16,273 bases of DNA, taken from contig CATPBN010000228.1 of assembly GCA_955652635.1 (NCBI GenBank), forward strand, positions 1-16,273. Direction: 5' to 3'. Of the stretch, positions 13,861-16,273 are shown piece by piece. The notes under the pieces are model-generated. The model did not search any database and had not been told where the DNA came from. It saw only the letters and a list, made by a program, of their open reading frames with translations. This DNA comes from an uncultured Gemmatimonadaceae bacterium. GTDB lineage: Bacteria; Gemmatimonadota; Gemmatimonadetes; Gemmatimonadales; Gemmatimonadaceae. Position 1 is the first letter of the stretch. Each line of letters starts with the position of its first letter. The translations under genes were made by a program, and so were the position numbers.

Positions 13861-15414
13861 ATGCGGCGACTTTTCCTCCTCGTTTTACCCGCCATTATCG
13901 CCTGCGGCGGCGGCGGTGAGTCGGGGTCTACTCGTAAGACGATCATCGACTCACGAGATACCTACGATCCCCGCTCGCTCGATCCAGCGCTCTCGACTGA
14001 TGTGCCAACAGGACGCGCCGTCGCGTACGTATTCGATGGGCTGACGCGCTTCACCCCCGACGCGAAAGTCGTCCCCGGCCTCGCCAAATCGTGGGACGTC
14101 AGCCCGGATGGAATCACCTACACGTTCCACCTGCGCAGCGGCGTCAAGTTCCACGACGGCCGGGCATTCTCGGCGAAAAATGTGGTCAATTCTTTCCAGC
14201 GCGTCCTCGATCCCGCGACCAAGGGTGGGCGCGGCTGGCCGCTCTACCCGATCAAGGGCGCGGAGGATTACGCCGCCGGCAAGGGGAAGACGATCTCAGG
14301 CATGGCAGCGCCGAACGACTCAACGGTCGTGATCACGCTGAAGGAGCCGTTCTCGATTTTCCCCAAACTGCTCGCGATGCCGGTGACGTCGATCGTCCCC
14401 GACAATCCACCCGCCGACTTCGGCCAGAAGCCGATCGGCACGGGGCCGTGGAAGTTCGTCGAATGGAGACACGACGATTATCTGCGCTTCGCGAAGAATC
14501 CGGACTACTTCGACGGTGCGCCAAAGACCGATTCGCTGATGGCGCGCATCGTCCCGGAGGCGAGCACGGCTACCGCCGAGTTCGAGGCGGGCAACGTCGA
14601 TGTGCTGAACGTGCCGGACGAAGCGGGCAAGTCCTGGCAGGTGGACCCGTCGAAAAAGAACCTTCTCACGTCCGCGCCAGCCCTTCGCTTCTGGTACGTC
14701 GCCATCAACAACACTCGCGGCCCGCTCACGGACGTGCGCGTGCGACAGGCGCTCAACTACGCCATCGATGTCAGCACGACCCTGAGCCAGGTAATGGCCG
14801 GTCGTGGAGCTGTCGCGAACGGCGTGATTCCTCCGATCCTTGGCGGGTTTGACCCGACCCGCAAGCCATATCCGCACGACGTCGCGAGAGCAAAGCAGCT
14901 CCTCGCCGCGGCTGGCCATCCCAACGGCATCGATGTCGAGCTGTGGGCCGCGACGACCGATCAGTCGCCGAGACTGTCCCAGACGATTCAGGCGAATCTC
15001 GCCGAAGCCGGCATCCGCGCCAAGATCGTGCAGCGCGATGCGTCGTCGATGCGAGAAGCCGCGCGCAAAGGCCAGACAGATCTCGCACTAAAGGAATGGT
15101 GGGCGGATTATCCGGACGCCGAGAACTTTCTGTACCCGCTGTTGCACAGCAAGAACAAGGGAGTCGGCGGCAACGTCTCGTTCTACTCCAATCCGAAATT
15201 CGACGCGCTGGTGGATCAGGCCCACCGGGAGCAGGATGAATCGAAGCGCAACGCGTTGTACACCCAGGCGGACCAGATCGAGTTCAACGATGCGCCGATG
15301 ATCTACCTCTTTTTCTACAAGGACATGTACGCGGTACAACCCTGGCTCAAGGGCTTTGCCGTTCCCGCCGTCTTCAACGGTCAACGGTGGACCGATGTGA
15401 CGATCAGCAAATAG
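13861..15414 (+). CDS. Peptide ABC transporter substrate-binding lipoprotein (SBP family 5)
   Basis: From ATG 13861 the protein has 517 residues. It begins with a lipoprotein signal, MRRLFLLVLPAIIAC, with Cys15 as the lipid anchor, then a Gly/Ser linker. The DppA/OppA-type fold follows, with YVFDGLTRF, the family signature region GITYTFHLRSGVKFHDGRAF (an exact run to FHDG), PIGTGPWKFVEW, NPDYFDGAPK, RVRQALNYAIDV and YPLLHSKNKG. Such proteins capture di- or oligopeptides in the periplasm and deliver them to the membrane permease. A GTG at 13789 is in frame but would put 24 extra polar residues before the signal sequence, so the internal ATG is preferred. The permease gene begins 4 bp after its stop. 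Length fits the family (E. coli DppA, 535). Ligand type (dipeptide, oligopeptide, other) is not decided. Confidence 0.93.
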   Translation: MRRLFLLVLPAIIACGGGGESGSTRKTIIDSRDTYDPRSLDPALSTDVPTGRAVAYVFDGLTRFTPDAKVVPGLAKSWDVSPDGITYTFHLRSGVKFHDGRAFSAKNVVNSFQRVLDPATKGGRGWPLYPIKGAEDYAAGKGKTISGMAAPNDSTVVITLKEPFSIFPKLLAMPVTSIVPDNPPADFGQKPIGTGPWKFVEWRHDDYLRFAKNPDYFDGAPKTDSLMARIVPEASTATAEFEAGNVDVLNVPDEAGKSWQVDPSKKNLLTSAPALRFWYVAINNTRGPLTDVRVRQALNYAIDVSTTLSQVMAGRGAVANGVIPPILGGFDPTRKPYPHDVARAKQLLAAAGHPNGIDVELWAATTDQSPRLSQTIQANLAEAGIRAKIVQRDASSMREAARKGQTDLALKEWWADYPDAENFLYPLLHSKNKGVGGNVSFYSNPKFDALVDQAHREQDESKRNALYTQADQIEFNDAPMIYLFFYKDMYAVQPWLKGFAVPAVFNGQRWTDVTISK

Positions 15415-15418
15415 TGAA

Positions 15419-16273
15419 GTGCTGTCCTTCATCGTCCGGAGACTCGCCCTTTCGATTCCGACGCTGTTCGGAGTGCTGGTAGTTGTGTTTCTTCTTCTTT
15501 ATGTGGCGCCCGGGGATCCGGTGCAGGAGATGGTGGGTGAGAGAGCCGATCCCGAGACGATCGCTCGCCTGAGAAAGGAGCTCCATCTCGACGAGCCGCT
15601 CTACAAGCAGTTCACGCTCTACACGAGCGGCGTGCTGAGGGGCAATTTCGGAAACTCGTACATCACGCAGCGTCCGATCATCCAGGACATTCGCGAGCGG
15701 TTTCCGAAGACTCTGCTCCTCGCCGGCTCCGCGATGCTTCTCGCCTCGGTGCTTGGCATCACGCTCGGCGTGATGAGTGCGCGGAATCCGGGCGGCTGGT
15801 TCGATAGACTCGGTCTTGGATTCGCCTACCTCGGAATTTCGTTTCCAGTGTATTGGGTCGGATTGATACTGATTCTGGTCTTCGCCGTAATTCTGAAGTG
15901 GCTCCCGCCGTCGGGTTACGGCGGCATCAAGTATCTCATTCTTCCGGCGTTCGCGCTCGGTTCGCGCTCCATCGCTTTTCTCGCCCGCGTGACCAGATCG
16001 GCGATGCTCGACGTCCTGGGCGGCGACTTCGTCCGTACCGCGCGTGCGAAAGGATTGAAGGAGCGTGTCGTTGTCGTCAGGCACGCCCTCCGCAATGCGC
16101 TGATACCAATAATCACTGTGCTCGGCCTCGATTTCGGATACTATCTTACCGGCAGCATTCTCACCGAGACCATTTTCAGCTGGCCGGGACTGGGCCGCTA
16201 CGTCGTCAACGCCATCACTCGGCGCGACCTTCCCGCGATTCAAGGCTCGGTACTGTTTCTGAGCGTCGTGTTC
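15419..16273 (+). CDS. Peptide ABC transporter permease, DppB type, cut by window edge
   Basis: An open frame of 285 codons runs to the right edge without a stop. It begins at GTG 15419 with SFIVRRLALSIPTLFGVLVV as the first membrane helix, followed by LLYVAPGDPVQEMVGE, typical of DppB/OppB. Further helices lie at about 98-120, 130-160, 172-190 and 228-250. The ATPase-contact EAA loop is DFVRTARAKGLKE (203-215), continuing to VRHALRNALIPIIT. The region TETIFSWPGLGRYVVNAI (250-266) is also characteristic. E. coli DppB has about 339 residues, so roughly 50 are missing. A DppC-type permease and ATPases would be expected beyond the edge. The GTG is the only start that matches the family's N-terminus; no Shine-Dalgarno is evident, and coupling to the binding-protein stop 4 bp upstream is likely. 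Confidence 0.93.
   Translation, partial: MLSFIVRRLALSIPTLFGVLVVVFLLLYVAPGDPVQEMVGERADPETIARLRKELHLDEPLYKQFTLYTSGVLRGNFGNSYITQRPIIQDIRERFPKTLLLAGSAMLLASVLGITLGVMSARNPGGWFDRLGLGFAYLGISFPVYWVGLILILVFAVILKWLPPSGYGGIKYLILPAFALGSRSIAFLARVTRSAMLDVLGGDFVRTARAKGLKERVVVVRHALRNALIPIITVLGLDFGYYLTGSILTETIFSWPGLGRYVVNAITRRDLPAIQGSVLFLSVVF

Noticed and set aside
15404..16243. 279-codon minus-strand open frame at the right edge
   Set aside because: It is antisense to the DppB-type permease, whose EAA loop and membrane helices are clear. The translation is charged and low in complexity.

Overview
The window is one gene-dense chromosomal stretch (roughly 60% G+C by eye) from a diderm bacterium. The envelope genes show this directly: a TamA/BamA-type outer-membrane barrel followed by a TamB-type protein, two lipoproteins, and a periplasmic cytochrome fused to a membrane permease. 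The style (two-domain VOC dioxygenase, cytochrome c/FTR1 fusion, YkfC-like peptidase, TamA-TamB with Cys-bearing loops) would fit Gemmatimonadota or a related group, but that is an impression and not a proof. I see no rRNA, tRNA, insertion sequence, phage gene or CRISPR array, and no gene-free stretch longer than about 155 bases.

Layout, left to right. (1) 1-3105, minus strand: a cytochrome c/FTR1 iron permease, then a two-domain VOC dioxygenase-like protein, then an NTF2-like lipoprotein cut by the left edge. The three overlap (17 bp, then ATGA) and look like one operon with an extended -10 promoter just before the permease. (2) 3170-5332, minus strand: EamA transporter, HAD phosphatase and CYTH-domain protein, joined by 4-bp and 8-bp overlaps. 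(3) 5378-5812, plus strand: one small conserved hypothetical (DUF6941-like), divergent from the EamA gene across only 45 bp. (4) 5966-6927, minus strand: a tiny eight-cysteine zinc-binding protein and a cytoplasmic YkfC-like NlpC/P60 peptidase that probably starts at a TTG inside the stop codon of the zinc protein. (5) 7078-13787, minus strand: a 90-residue single-pass membrane protein of unknown function, TamA/BamA-like barrel protein and TamB, in that order and tightly packed (GTGA overlap, then a 6-bp gap). (6) 13861 to the right edge, plus strand: a dipeptide/oligopeptide ABC importer, with the lipoprotein binding protein followed 4 bp later by the DppB-type permease, which runs off the window.

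Functionally the window covers outer-membrane assembly and lipid transport (TamA-TamB plus a small partner candidate), peptide uptake and murein-peptide breakdown (ABC importer, YkfC-like peptidase), and iron uptake next to an aromatic-ring dioxygenase family that uses metal. Most of it is recognisable housekeeping or accessory metabolism. The parts least explained by known families are the eight-cysteine mini-protein coupled to the peptidase, the small membrane protein coupled to TamA, and the possible leaderless start sites at three operon heads.
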